Part shown: positions 37,201 to 52,224 of the stretch, in pieces | Numbering within the stretch: the first letter of the stretch is position 1 | Layout: the number at the start of each line of letters is the position of its first letter | Assembly (NCBI RefSeq): GCF_018139145.2 | Contig: NC_059476.1 | Location: 14,749,001 to 14,813,000, forward strand | Source: Gymnogyps californianus | Lineage: Eukaryota; Chordata; Aves; Accipitriformes; Cathartidae | DNA length: 64,000 bases | Direction: 5' to 3' | The notes under the pieces: generated by a model | Told to the model about the DNA's origin: nothing | The model's input: only the letters and a program-made list of their open reading frames with translations | The model's database searches: none | Made by a program: the position numbers and the translations under genes

Positions 37201-40200
37201 TTCAATGAGGTATAAACACTGTTTATTAGGATCAAAGTGTATGTTCCACAGGATGACTCAAAAACTCTAAGCTATTCTGTGCAGCTATTTGCTTTCTTAA
37301 GATGACCTGTGAGCCATACCCCAGGCTGGTAAAAATCAGCAATGACATCATTTACAACATCAGCCCGAACAGAGTGTCCCTCCCTCCCTATCAGGTCATC
37401 TTAACTCAGCTATTCGTATGTCCTGAAGATGTTTTATCTGCACAAAAGCATTTTTACCTGTGCAGCTATGTGTCAACTACGATGACTTTTGTCATTTTAG
37501 CTTTTTGTAGCCACATAAACAAAATGCCCATCTTCAACAGCTTTATCAACAGAGTTGTAGCGATAGAGACTTTATAATGCAGATACAGTCTTTAACCAGG
37601 CTTACACCAAGTATCCAGCTAGACTGCTCTGTTGAAAGCAAATTTTCATGTGTCTCTCTGGAAGTCGATCAGCCACCACACTCTTTGCCAATGTTTCTGA
37701 CCTGTCAGGGCAGAAGTGGACATTTTCACACATCTCCTCCTGCCTTGTAACTTCAGGAGCCAATATCAAAGCTTCGCCCATTAGAGACGGTTGCTCTTCC
37801 CAGCGGAATCCCCACTTGACTCTCACCCAGCCTTCACCTCCAAGGAGAAAACACAGACAGTTGATGCTCAGTGCTCCCCAACTTCAACCAGATCTTCATC
37901 AAATTCTACTGTGACTCACTACTAATTCACATACAGTGTACTCAGTTCACTGACATTTCCAAGACTTCACTCAAGGTCTGATTGTGGTCTCACTCCCACT
38001 TCAGAGACTATTTCCCCTGCAGCTGCAGAGTGTGTTTGGAAGACAGGAGAGAAGAATGTTTTTCATTAATATAGAGTAGCTTAGAAGTATAAATCTCTTT
38101 CCGTCTGTTTAGGTTAAGATAGGAACATTAGACATGGGCATGAAAAAATTAATACCTCTGCATGCTCAGTGTTAGCAGGACAGGTCTGTAAGTTACATGG
38201 ACGTGATGTTATTTCAGATGACGGTCCTTTTAACAATTAGAAGTCTATTCAAGATCCATGTCTTAGGAGTTTGTGATCTTCCCAGACATAAGTTTTTGCT
38301 TCAAGACAAACCTGGTACCACCTGTCAAGGCAGAGGTTTATTTAAGAGAATACGTATGAGATGTGGGCAACCCATACCATAGTGACCCTAGCAACTATGC
38401 TACGCATCAGCTGCTCTTGTTGAGGAGGGCAGGGAGCTGTCTGTCCCTGGGTGCTCAGAGACCAGCGTTTCCTTGCTGGTCATTCCTTCTGGATATTGTT
38501 CAGGCAAACCTAAAGATCAGTAGCTTGTATTTCTTTCCCCACAACTGTATATTGCTGATACCATTTAGCTATCCGCTGCTTTGCAAGTCTGTGAAACTCC
38601 TAACAGTCTGACCTCAAAACTCAGGCGACACAGAAAAGCATCTTTATTGAATACCTTACTTCACCTTCTAGCAAACAGAAGCAGTGTCTATCACACAGCT
38701 GGGATGGACAGTTAGCTGGGTAAGACCACAGTCTGAGCCAATACTTGTCAGAATTTAGACAACTTGAGCTGAGGAAGGAGACTTGGAAGACGTTGAAATT
38801 TGAGTGGGAGAGTAGTGTAAAGACGCACAGAAATATTTAAAGGAGACGGACACAATAAAGAGGAAAGACATTTTTGCTGGCTCATGAAAATGAGACATAT
38901 GCAGGGCTTAATCTGCCACCACTGAAATCAATAAAAATTTTGCCAGTGAAGCAAAACAAAAGCACAAATGGAAACAACATCTGACACTTGCTATGTTAGA
39001 CTCATACAAATTGCTGTAGTTAATAGCCTATGAGATGGATAAATAATATACCATAGGGCAGTGGATGATTTTAAACTTCAATTTTCACAGTATGAGGGTG
39101 TCATAATCTGGAGAGTTTTGAAGCTTGTAAAGGCTGCTTATGCTGAGTCACATTTAGAAAGAGATTTTCCATTTGGATAGTCATGCTAAATCTATAAAGA
39201 CACCAAACAAAAGAACATGTGAGAGGAAAAAAGATAAAAATACAACACAGAGATTAAGATGTATGCTCAAGAATAGAAAAGAATTCAGATAAAATGTTGT
39301 AAATAATTTATTGTTGAAGTAGCCCTCATAAACTTAAGTTTTTGGAATCTAAAAGGCAAAATATTTCTGTAAATTATTAATGTTTGGGAACTGATCATAT
39401 AAGCCTCAGAGGCCAACTCCTTATCAAGTTTAAATGAAAGCATCTGGCCTTGTATCTTTAAGATCATAATGAGATGGCTGCTGAGCAGTCACTATGGAAA
39501 GCATGGTATTCAGAAATTAATATCTCTCTAGGCACAGAACATATAATGAAGATAACAAGGCAGAACAGAGAAACAGGACTTGGACTGTCAAATCAAAACC
39601 CAGGGATACTCAGTGGATGAGTCATGCAGGCAGCAGACCCGCACTGGGAGACAGCAGAGGAACAGCGTGAGGAACTCAAGAGCAACCTACACAGCAGCCC
39701 AAAAGCAAGAAGAGGAACGAGAAATAAAAGAAATAAAGGGGGTGGGAGGGATGCCACGTTTCAGAAAGCTCTCAGCTCCCATCAAGTTGGCAAACAAGGG
39801 GGTCAGATTTTATAAAGAGCTCAGCAAGAAGGGCACCAATCTTTTTCCCAGCCAGACTTGCAAATATTAAACCCTTGATAGCATGGCAGATGCTTGGAAA
39901 CATGGCCCTCCATGTCCCACTCCCACCACTTTAAAAAGCAAAGATTTTGCTCAATGTATTTTAGGCACACAGAATCCTACTGAGCAAAGCTTTGCACATT
40001 TTTATGGTGAAACCACCTGAGTGTGAGCTAGTCTGTACCTCATGTGGGTTTTTCCAGCCTTTCACATCTCATGGCTGGCAGCCATGGTGGTCTGTCTGGC
40101 ACATGCACAGACCAAGTGCCAGGACACAGAAAGCATCAGATGCATCACTCCAAGGGCTGCAGTTTTGCAGATGCATTGGAAACACCTAATGACTGCAGAA

Positions 40201-43200
40201 GGAAAGCACCTGTAGAAATCCACATCTCTCTCACCATCAGGTATTTTAGCAGCCCCCAGAGACAGAGACAAGAAGATACTCAGCAGTGTGCTAGTCATTA
40301 AACATACCTATATTTTCAGTATTCATAGTTTGATTTAGAAGCATTTCAAAACTGAGAATGGCAAGGCCGTACATTGGTTGACATCCTTAAAAATTATCTG
40401 CTATATCTTTGCTGATATTTCACTTACCAGGGGGTTTAGCTGAAGCTAGAGGCCAGACAGGCACCACTTGCACTTAGCATGGAGGCTGACCCAAACATTA
40501 CCATGTAGTGGTAACCTCATGGCAAAAGGCCACACTGCTGAGATGTGAAGAAATCATCCTGTGCCTAGCACAAACTCAGCATATCACCATCAGTAATGAA
40601 CATTGGTAAATGAAGCTCCAGTCTCAGCCAGGAGCACAGAGTCTGCCCTGCGGCTCCTCTCAGCCACCCCAGTTGCCCAGTGTGCTGGGCATCTGCAGGA
40701 GGGAGGCAGCTGCCGACCGGTCTCTGCTGATAGCAGGGACAACCAATCCACCAGCCAAGAGGAGGAAGACAAGCTTCAAAACAAACAAAATATTTTCCAA
40801 GATTCCCATAGTAAAGACAAACATTGACAGATCAGGATAGTAGGAAAGATGTGTCACCTTTCCCCCCAAAAGTCACTTGTTCAGATGCTGCCAGTAAAAT
40901 GCCACCGAAGGGCCTTTATCCACATGGCGGTTACACCATCACAGCTCCATCACAGCAGAGTCCCTACAGAGTCATCAAGATTGAATGGACCACGAAAACC
41001 AAATTACATAATTACACTGCTAATTTGTCCGCAACTGAACAATTAAAATTCCTGTTTGACAGACCCATACTGCTACTCACACACTGTCCTTGTAGGTGCC
41101 CCTAACGTATAGATTGGCCAAGGTCTTCAAGGCTGCAAGTTCTTCAGCTGGATCATCTCCCACTAACTGCAAACAATTAACCTTTAGGTAAGCAGCAGAG
41201 CATTATCAAGCCACCACAACTAGATCCAGGTCTAGCATTTCAGGGCAGTCAAATCTGGAGTTAGGTCCCATTCTGGGAACTGTGTTTGTTAAGAGACATT
41301 TCCACAATTTACAGCCCTCGGAATGCAACAGGCTCCGATATCATAATTTTCTAAATACTATCTGCATAGCAGATGTTTTGCATGTGTGCACTATCCCTCA
41401 AGCTTCTGCCATCTGTTTTTTACCTAATAAGTCAGGTGTTCATGTTTTTTAGTCAAAAGAAGAAAATATGGGGGTTCTTCAGTTATTCTCTACACTCTTG
41501 CAAACCCTGTCAGAAATTTCTGAAAAATATTTTGGAGCAGTAAGTGGAATGATTCCCCTTTAGTCACATACGAAAGGTTACAGAGTAGGGCTGTAAGAGG
41601 GTGAATTGGCAGCATGCACAATGGAGTCTGACACCACCTGGCTTTCTTCCCCCTTTTTAAATAAGCAAAGAGTAATACAAAGAGGCACCGTGGAGACAGA
41701 GAGCTCTGACACCAGGCAAGGTGTGAAGGAGGAAGAGTAATGCTGGATGAATGCTGACATCTAAACATGGCCATCAAGAGCCAAGGATGTCACAGATCCT
41801 TGGGTCAGATCCTGAGTCCTTTGAGGACCTCAGACTGCCATCCCTGACCAACAGTGGGTCAGACCCTAGATGAGATGGGAGAGGCAACCAGCGCCAGATG
41901 CACAGAACCGGGACCACAGTGCTCAAGAGCTGCCCACTCCTCTGCCCCTCTTCCCGCAAGGGACGCAAGCCAAGCAGCAAACAACATTTTAATGGATCAT
42001 TGCTGGTGCTGGACCAGCTGTGACACTTGGCAAGTTCCTCATTACCAGCCCCAGAGAAATGGCAATCATTCCAAATCTCATGTGGTTTAAGTTCAGCATC
42101 TTTTCTGATTACTGTTTGTGTACAGGAAGCTTCCCTGCTGGAGCAAGTTCTTTTGCTATTTCTTCATATTCAAATAGTATTTATAGCATTAAATTTTAAA
42201 AAAATTGGTTTAAACCTACTTTAAAGTTAAAAGATGTAAACATCAAACAGTATGAATGCCTCTTCTCGTTGCCCAAGCCTTACAACATGGCCATGGTATC
42301 ACAGTTCTCCCTCAACCGGACCTTATACATTTGCAATGCTCTGAAACACTAATGGCAAATATAAACCCACCATAAATGGAAATAAGTTGTATTCGCCACT
42401 GCTAAATGCACAGACAAGCAAAACTGTGCTAATAGGAACGTTTGGAGAAAGTATATTTCCCATCCCAAACCAGACAGCTACAATCACCCAACCAATAAGT
42501 AGAGGTACTATCATGAAGAGATCTGTCACATGCCAGGGAGGTGAGCAGTGAATGAGAACTCATTATTAACAAGTCAGAAGCAATTAATTGTTCAACCAGG
42601 AGCAGACAAACTTTAGACAACAAACACACACATAAACATCCCATATTTACCAAAGGCAATTAAAGAACAGGGAATGGGACAACTCAAACTGTTCACTGTA
42701 CACAGTGCACCCAGTCTGAGGTGCCATTGCAGCCCACAGGGACCCTTCCTGCAGTTCCCAGGCCACCTTCTATGGGTAACCTTCCGTGCAGCCACCACCA
42801 TCCCAGGCTTCTCTGCTCATGCTCTCAGCAAAGTGGCAATTTCAAGGGTGATTTTTCTCGCCTGTGATGTGAAAATGGAACTGGATCAAAAGCAAAACCT
42901 CTTTCCCCAGAGGTCACCCACACCACAACTTTAGTCAGCACATGCTATCTTCAGCATCCGGAGGGACTCTGGAGGATGACTGACTGTCAACAGCAATGAA
43001 ATCTTGAAAAAAAACACAGCTGTAACCCTTGGTAAGAGTTACAGGGTTTGCTCCATGCCCAGTCCGCAGAGGATAACATGTCCACAGCACCCTCTTAAAC
43101 TGCAGCTCACTCATTTCACTGTGTTCACACCATCAGCTGTTGGCAAAACATGACTAATGCACTTTCTTGCTTTGAGGCTTAAGAACAAAATGTCTTTTAC

Positions 43201-45202
43201 AGGACAGAGCCTGCTCTGGTGGTTGCCAGCCAGACCAAGGCTGTGGATGGAGACCAGCATCTCACCAGTCATTCATCGTTCCTCTCTCCATGTGGAGCAG
43301 AGGCCCCTCACATGCCCACCTTCCTCCCGTTCCCAAACCAGCCTTTGCTCACCCCTCTGTGGCTCTGAGGGTGGGACAGGGATGAACAAGGTCATCCCTA
43401 CCACTGCTCTATCCAAATGGGAGCCAAGGCAGAGCCATGGAGGGAAGGGCTTTCTCCTCCAGACATGAGGATGGGTGGCAGTGGGACAGCAACCGCCACC
43501 ACAGCACTTGCTGCTCCTTCTTCTCTCTGAGTCGACTACCTTTTCCCATTTGTGGAGCAGAGCACTGTTTGCTGAGTCATACAAAAAAAGAGACAAGGAA
43601 ACTAAACGCACCTCTAACTTATTGTATCATCCAGGGTGGGTGTGAGTTGCATTACTCAATGCCACAGTCCGCTCTGTGCCCGTAGGCAGCACGCTGCCAC
43701 AGCTCGATAAATAAGTAATAGCAAAACAGATCCCTCTTTCAGCTGCCCATCAATAGAGGGAGATTGCTGTAAACTGCACCAGAGCATCTCCCAAGGGCCC
43801 ATGCCTGTCAGAGACGCTTGGAAGGACAAAGATAAAACATAGATAAAAGTTTTCCTGCCTCAAAATGGTGAGAAGAGCAAGTTATTCTGCTCAGATCACA
43901 AGCAATCGCTTTGCTCTCTTTGAGCACAACAACTTTGCAAAACCCCACTGGATCCCTTGCAAAATGCAAGGAAGTCTTCCAGGCACCACAAGGCCGAAAG
44001 CTATCAATTTGGGAGGGGATCATTAGGGAAAAGAAAAAAATCAGAAGGAAAAAAAAGGGGCAACACAGACGTTTGCATCCAACTTGCAGATGCTACAGCT
44101 GGTGCTTCTGTAATTACATGCAGATGAAATGAACAGGTAGTGGTGGCCAAGACAACTCTTCATCTCACTTCTGTCCCCCATCCCTAGAAAGTTTATAGGA
44201 AAATCACAAGTTACATGACTTCTCCCACAGAGAGAGAAAAAGGGCCACCTGTGCGAAATGGCACATGGGATACGCAGAGCCCTGAGCAAGGAGAGGAAGG
44301 GAAATGTTGTTCAGAAGTCCCCATAATCATTATGTTAAGGCAGGGATGCAGGGAGCTTCCAAAATACAGGATGAAAGGGTGGGATCTTTATGGGAAGAAT
44401 ATAGAGACATAAATTACTGCTGTATATGCAATGCAATTGGTCTACAGAGGCAAAATGTGCAACTCTGGTATGTAAGCATAAAGATCGAGTAGGTATTAGC
44501 ATGATTAACACCCTTCCTTTCACTGTTAGTATTGCTGCAATCTGACACCTCAGACATTTGGAAGGAGCCGAGCGACAGCAAGCTTTCACCCTGCAGCCTG
44601 CCAAGCGGAGGGGAGCGTTTGCAAGCGAAGACCACAGGAAATAGCCAGTTGCCTAAGTGGAGGATGCAGGAAGTCCAGCACGATGATGTCTCCCTACCCT
44701 CAGCGCTGCCCAGCCCAGCGATATTCTATATCTAGCTTGAACATCTCTCACATGGTCTAGTTCAGGTTTCCTAAATATACACTAGCATAAAACCACGAGT
44801 AATTCTTGTTTTGAACAGCCCCTGGATGACACTGTAAGACAGCAACACACCACTCTGAGCCTGCTTCCAGACACACACCCCAGGCTTGGGTCCTTTCTCC
44901 CTGCAAACAGGGTAGGGAGTTTAGTGATCTTATTCACAGACAGATCTGCCCAGAGGTGATAAAAATACATACGCTGGGCCTAACCTTTCCTTCCTTCTAT
45001 TGCCTGTAAGAGGTGGTCATGCTGTCAGCATGTCACCACTAAGTGACTGCAGAAATAGCATGGGAAGACTTGGGATTGAGGGGAGGCTGTAGGCTGATAC
45101 CCTGGTGTGTCCAGGAGACCAGCCTCTCCTTGTGCATCAAATCCTGTGGGTGCCGAATCCTACCAGCAGTGCATTTTGATGAGAGGTTTAAAAGCTCATT
45201 GC

Positions 45203-45234
45203 GGGGGGGGGGGGGGGACGACGGACGGACGACC
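45203..45234 (+). repeat. 15-G homopolymer followed by ACGG repeats
   Basis: An uninterrupted run of 15 G (45203-45217) is followed by ACGACGGACGGACGAC. G-runs this long are rare in birds, are hard to sequence, and can form G-quadruplexes on the + strand. The exact length may not be reliable. Confidence 0.9.
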
Positions 45235-48139
45235 CACAAACACAAAGACCATTTTTACTTTACTTTTAAGGTGAGTGAGTTTAGTGGCTGATCTCAAGGA
45301 TGTTACTCCCTATACCTCTGCAGTGGGTACCTCCATCACAGATAGCCCCAGAGCCTCTAGTCCAGGAGGTTCTTTGGGGAAATGAGTAGTGAGAAGTTAG
45401 AGGGGCAGAACAGAGAGATACGGCACCGATGGAAAACACCTGCCCTATTTCTACAACTGGAATAGACCTAGGCCATCCTCTGAACCATGAGCTATTTCTC
45501 ACACTTTCATACAACTCAGAAGAACATGTGCCAGAGAGAAAAACAGCCATGTGTTTTGTTAAATCCCACAGGTGCTAAATGTTTTACAGCTTAAGAGACC
45601 AAGGTACTCAGTACCTTACAAATATATACATGCTTCCGCAACTGGAAGTAATTAAGACAAAAATCTACAGTTATGGCACCAAACATACAGCTTCGGTTTA
45701 GCTTTGTCCTAAATTTGTTCACTATTGCTTACAGCATCTACCTCGAGACAAGCAGGGCTGCAGAAGAAAAACTAGATATAAATATACAAGAGACTATCTG
45801 ATCCAGCCCAAGCAGAATGTGATTTTTCCTATGTTATATCCGTCCTTCAAAGCCTTCAAGATACCTGCACATCTATCAGGTGAGCTGAGACCCTGAGCAG
45901 GACATGAGCAATAAACTTCTTCAAAGAGATTCTACTGATAAGTTGTAAAACACTTACTAAAGGTGGGACCATGAACAGCATCGGTTCTTGATCATCCTAA
46001 AGGCTTTCAACAGTCTGGACTATACAGAATGGCTTGCTTTGGTTTCCAGCTTGGTTTTGAGCTTTAAGATAGGAGTATGAAATCTGGCCATTGCTGGTTG
46101 TGCTGCTGGAATGACCCCGACAATCACCAGGCCTGTTCATAAAGAGGATAATCAAAGGGAATTCAAGAAGTGTTTAACCTCTAGGTCAGGAATCTAAACT
46201 GCCCATCGGATTTTGGACTTAAGTGGGTATTAATTGAAGAAAGTTTCAAAGCATTCTACCTAAAATTCCTGTATTCCATCACATCAAGATTTCATTTTTA
46301 CTATTACTGTGTCCTGTATCAGTACCTTTCCTGAGCAGGCAAAACTGAAAGAAAAGGGGGGAAAAAAACCCCAAACTTAAAAAAAAAAACAATAGAACCT
46401 GAAAGAAAGACTTTTAGGTTACGTGCCATAAAACAGAAAAGGCAACACAATAGGATGGCCAGCCCTTCTGCAAGCTATCTGACACAGCAAGTCTGCTGGG
46501 ACACCTTGCAGCAAAGCACAGCAGACACCTTCACTTTGCTTTAGACTAACAGACCTTTCAGGAATTTTTATCACCTCATTTCAGCAGCAGCTTGCACAAA
46601 TGGTCTTCAGCATTCAATTAGCTCCCATTTCAGAATCAGAAAAATATATTCCCAGCGCTGTCACAGAGAAAAAGCAAGAGGTAGGCTCTCAGACTCCTGG
46701 CCGCTCTTAGAGTGGCTGGATGCACCAGTCCCCTGATATATCTTCAAGCCAAGGATTTTTAAAGTTGCCTATTATGTCAATGTGACACAGGAGCATTTTG
46801 TTGTATTATTCCATAAAAACAAAACCCACCATCTCCAATCAGATCAAGGCGCCCTCCATTTCAGAGACGACTTGCCCATTTTAACAAAGGGATCCCATTA
46901 AGTCGCTGTCCCCAAGCCCACCAGACTACACGCTGGGGTGAACGTGGAGGTGGAGGCAGTGAGTACTACTTCTTTGTGCCGTTATACAAATGTCTGGTAA
47001 CAACAATGGCTAAAAAGGCTGAGAATTTAAATGACTTAGCATCTAAGTGAATTCACTGGAAATACTTTCAATTTTTTTTCCTAGTAGATAGCCTGAAGAT
47101 ATGCAGAGACTGGAAAGTGCATTCAAGATGCTGAATCTGATGTTGCTGTCTATTTACGTCAGTACAATTTCCAAATCAAAATACTGAAGCAAATGTTCTT
47201 CCCCAGGGAGCAGATGTTTGAACGCAGTGATGGGGACCAATTTAAGAACATAGATACAACTGAAATGTTTTCATTATGTTGAGGCTCCAGCCATCTCTAG
47301 CAGAGATGAGTTGTGATTCACAGAAAGGAGATGACTCCACCAGAGACAAGGATGAAAAATTAATTCCCTTTTCTCCAATAGTGGACTGGTGGAATTTAGG
47401 AGAGTGTCTTTCCCAGGGAGATGCTGCCTTGCATAGCAAGCCAGCACCTGATCTTTTTAAAAGTAGCAGTAATGTTCTCCAAGTCAGTTGCATACAGAAG
47501 ACAAAGTCTCTGCAGCTCTTCTGCACAAAGAACTATTTTCCCCTTATACTTGGTTCCAAATTAGGTTGGCAAGTGCTTCCCTACTTCCTAACAGTGAGTG
47601 AAACAGTATGTGTGAATGACTTGGGGAAGCAAGAAAACATAGCAGGTTCACTGGATGCTGCAATACATTAGGATTTTCCTTTTGCTTCTTACAAGTTCAC
47701 TGCCTTTGCATCTGAAAATATATTATTATACTATTTACATTTCAGCAACATCTTGGATCAAAGCAGGATGAAGGCATCATTTTGCCAGGCTCTGTACACA
47801 GTCACAGGTAGACAATCCCCATTCCTTTGGATCGAGCTCTATAGCTGAAGCTGCATTACAGGACAATGCTGGCCCACACGACGTGACCCTTCCCAGAGTG
47901 TGCACGGGCACTCCTAAGCTATGCAATGGTTTACTGCCGCTGCACATAAAGCAATGTTTTGGGTTATGCGGTGCAAACAGCTTTATATTGTTATCTTGCA
48001 TGGGTAAATAAGAGACCATGGCAGCCTAGCAACTTAACTGCAACAGAAGATAGGTTCAGAAGTAAATAATTGTGGGTTTAAGAACCGTTTTCCTTTCTCC
48101 ACTTGTGATCTAGATTTTAGCAAGATCAGAAACCATGAC

Positions 48140-48300
48140 TCAAAAGAGCTGGGTTCTATTTCCAGTGCTGGCAATGGTTTTCTGACCTTGAGTGTCTGTC
48201 TGTTTCTAGTTTCTAAATTTACAAAATGAGATGATAAATTTCCTCCACTTTGGACAGATTTGGAGATCTTCAAATGACAAGTGCTATATAAAAGAGTATA
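48140..48300 (+). mobile_element. ancient MIR-like CORE-SINE
   Basis: Three segments appear in the right order and spacing for a MIR/AmnSINE-type element. The first is GCTGGGTTCTATTTCCAGTG with GCTGGCA (about 48148-48171). Then comes TGACCTTGAGT (48183 on) and TTTACAAAATGAGATGATAA (48218-48237). The tail TTTGGAGATCTTCAAATGA and AGTGCTATATAAA (48259-48292) resembles the LINE-derived 3' end of these SINEs. The copy is strongly diverged and without clear target-site repeats, as expected for an element fixed before the radiation of birds. Confidence 0.65.
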
Positions 48301-51300
48301 AGTTTCTGCCAGCGTACTACTTAATAGATGTCCTCTTAGACAGCAAAGCAGCAGGCAGAGTAAGCAATGCCTAAGCAAGTCATACACCCTCTTTAACCAA
48401 GAACAAAGGAGAACTTATCTTTTAGATGAAGTCAAAGAGCCCTGGGCAAGAGGGAAAGGACTTCTTTATCTATTCCAGCCTTTTTTACTCCAAAGTTTTG
48501 ACAAGTGGGGATCCATCAGTAAATATTTTGTTGAGAGGTATTGATTGCTACTGTGTTATCACTGATGCTCTGGCTCAGCACAGCCCTCGTATTTTCTCTG
48601 CTGTCATTCTGAAATTAAGACAGTGACCAGTTTGCCAGTAAATTGTTTCTGCAACCAAGTCGTCACCACTTTTTGACAACACTGATTTAACTGCTCTATC
48701 TACAGCAGAACGAAGTCTGTGCTTGTGTCATAAATGAAAGGGGGCTGTAAACTGAAACTGGACACAAGGCTTTAAATTACATGTAAATTCTCACCAAGGT
48801 TATAAAAGGGCCACTTGAATATGAAACAGAGATAGTGAACAAATCCTGGAATAAGCTTTTAAAGAGAGAGGAATCCAGGCCAAATGGAAACACACTAAGT
48901 ATAATTTATAATGAGCAATGTGTAAAAAGCTATCCAAATCATGGAGCTCAAAATGAGAATAAACAGCGATCTTCCAATAGGGACAAGTACAGATAAGCTA
49001 AGTATCTGCTAAAAGGCTGAACTCTGAGTAACCCTTGTTGAATCAGCTGGTAACACCCAAAGTCATCACTACGTTTCACTAATGGCCAAAAAGGACTGTA
49101 GCAAAAATAGTGCATACTTCAATAAGGCTAACCTGGAATTCAGTACCTGTCATCATGTACAACAGAAAACGACTGTTGCTGTGCATTAAATTATGTAAAA
49201 AACAGACATGCAATCCACTTCTGCCTACAATGAGCACAGCTGATCCCGCAAGATAACCGATTTGCCTGACAAGATGGAACACTGCCTGCAGCCACCGAAC
49301 CACTGCAATAAAGAACAAATGAACAAAAAAAGCTGAGCCTCACTCTGAACACACATCATGTATTCATCCCCATCTTGATCTGCACAGGCATCAGCGGAGG
49401 TCAGCATGATCACTTTGAAAAGTGAAATGCATCGGGTGTAAACACCTGGAACAGTGCTGCCCACAACAGAAAACAACAGAGAATGCCTCTTTAAAGTATT
49501 TTTTTACACTTCAAAGTGTTTTTACAGTTGTTAAGGCTCTTTGACAGACCACTTCACCACTAACTGGTGGAAATAAAAATCAAGCACAGAGAAGCTATTC
49601 AGGTGTCACAAGGCAGAGTTCAAGGAGGCTCTCAGAGCACTGTTAGACAGCAATGGAGAGAGCAGCCTGGGTGGTTGGAGAAATGCAGTCCCCAGGTGGA
49701 GTTGGGAGCCACCAGGTAGGGGGTAAATTGTTTGACTATCATGTTTATTTTCAGAATGATGACTGCCTTTCAGTAGTCATTTGGTTTTAGAGGACACAGG
49801 TCCTGTGTCCTTAGCCTAGGACAGGTTTACTTCTTAACTAGGTAGACCCTTAAAATATAGTCTTAAAGTGGCAACTTTCATATGGCAACCTTTCCCCCTG
49901 CCCCAGTCTTCTCCAGACCTCTGGGAACAGGAACCATCATCCAGCACGTTATACCTTTCCTGAGGTGAGTCAAATATTCACTAAGTGTTGATGACAACAT
50001 CTGACCAGCGAGCAGTCATTATCCCCACCACAGGAATGAGGAAATGTGCAAACACACTAGAAATATGACCATGTGTCATGCTGGCATCAATCACCTCTCA
50101 CAAAAGAGAGCAGTCAGCACTGCAGAGAATGAACCATCCAGGGCAACAGGGCTCTTGCTGTGGTCTGTAACTCCACGTTGCTTTTTCCCAAGCCTTCTAG
50201 CAGAAAAAAGGTGAACCCTAGACAGTTGAAGACACATGAGGTCACACAACTGCCCATTGCAATCACTAAGCATAGCAGCAGAACTTGGCCAGCTCAACAA
50301 GTATCTCGGGCGTCTCTTGCCAGGTACTTGAGTTTCCAGCAGAGATGCTGCAGTTTCTTCCAAAAATGTTGCTTTCTTAAACAAACTGGACAGATTGTTG
50401 TGGAGATGCTAAGAGAATGTCAATCTGCTAAATGTCAGAAAGATTTTGACTAAACTAGGAAGAAAAATAGTCAGGAATTGCAGCTACATAATTAGTAACA
50501 AATCTTTAATTCTACATGTTTGGATAGCGAGGCTGATTTAGAATCAATTGCTGAAGTGGAGCAGCCAAGAGGACAGATTCAGGTCTTCTTTACATCAGTG
50601 GAAATGCGGAGTAGCTCCACTGAAACCAAGAAAGTATGTAATGCAGCAACAGTCCCATGCCTTACACCTTAAAAGCTAATTTGATGCAAACACTGCCTTA
50701 ATTTTTTTCTTAATAATCTTTTTACCTATTAATGAAATGCACCCAAGCCTAGGAAGACTGAAGCTCCTCAAAGGCAGGGGCTGAGCCAGGAACAGGTCCT
50801 GGGGTGACCAAACTTCAAGTCAACTGCTTGTTTCAACATCTGAAAGCTCAGACCCCAGACTCCTTTCCTTCATGTAGTCTCTTTTTGTGAACAGTAGTTT
50901 CATTGAGGAAAGATACTGAACAGAGAAAAATACCTTCAGAGGGCAGTTTGTTCCTGCTTGAATGATTGAACCATGGAGCTGGACTTCTGTGGCAGACACT
51001 GGGCTTCCAGCAGGCTGTTAGGACACAGTTAAGAAGGAAGCTCTTTTGAAATGCTTAAGTTTCTTTAAACTCACAAAAGAGCAAGCAAATCACAATCTGT
51101 ACCTGAAAGTTGTTTTGTGAACTGACACATCTTACGTTTTACACATTATTCATATATAATCTGTAGAAGAGAGTCAGTGGTTGACCGACACCAAGATGTC
51201 GAACATCTTCAAGCCTAGAAATGCTTTCAATGTCCCAGCTGCTTTATCAAGTGAATCTTGAGTCACAAGGACTAAGTGAGGGTAGTGCATGTCACCACAG

Positions 51301-52224
51301 AAAAGCTGCTGTGTTTAATTGGACTAAAATGTTATCTTCTCCCCCTTGAAGTTGTTACTACCAGCAACCCTAGTCCCTGCCATCACCATCTCTTAGAAAG
51401 GAAGCAAGGCCGGAAATTTTTGCCTCCTTTCTCATGTCAGGAAGGGTCTTTTTACAACAGATGAGCAAGAGTGGTGAAGGAATTAAAAAATAAACCAGAA
51501 AACGTGGAAATAAAGCTAATACCAGTTGCTCTGGACACACAAAAAATATATTACAGAAACATACCGCATACAGTCTCAGACCCTTTCATAATCTCCTCTT
51601 GATGACTTTAACATGGTAGTCTTGGATGAGCCAGCGGGAGATTTGCCCAAGTAAAAACCTCAGGATTGCACCCTCCAAAATTATCTTCACCAAAATTCAG
51701 AGAACTTAACAGCCTTGATGTGCTCCCACAATGCATTTTGTGTCATTCCAAAGATTAATTTTGGCTTACCAAAATTCTTTGGCTAGTTAAAGCAAGGACA
51801 AAAATAGTGGTGTCTACCAAACTGAAAGGAAAACAACAATCTCAAAGCCATTTGTCTTTACAGTAGTTATGCTAAAACAGTCTTTTCAGTGTTATGCTAC
51901 AAATATGAAGGTGGCATATGGCATTCATACAGGGTCTTCATCGCTCCTCATAGCACTGAATAAGAGGGAGGAATGTTCAAGATGCAGATTTTGGTGGTTG
52001 AGTATGGTGCAAGGAGATGGGGGAGGGAAGAGGGTACTGAAGGGCACTGAAGAAGGAAAGCAATGGGATGGAGCTTGGGTTTTGACTTCTGATGAGGGTG
52101 TGTTTTATTAAGCATGAAATAATGGACAATAATACTTTCTAAAGGGTCACTACTGGCTTGTACAAGGAATATCAACTAAGGCAAGTGGGAGAAATGTCCC
52201 AGTTTCCAAGTCCTTGTTTCACAC

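Noticed and set aside
42323..42529. Minus-strand ORF containing MGNILSPN, checked as a possible NEURL1 long-isoform exon
   Set aside because: After MGN the residues do not follow the NEURL1 pattern and no phase-1 donor appears where needed.
50010..50100. Possible third reverse MIR-like fragment (ATTATCCCCACCACAGGAATGAGGAAA)
   Set aside because: Only one short block matches; too little for a call.
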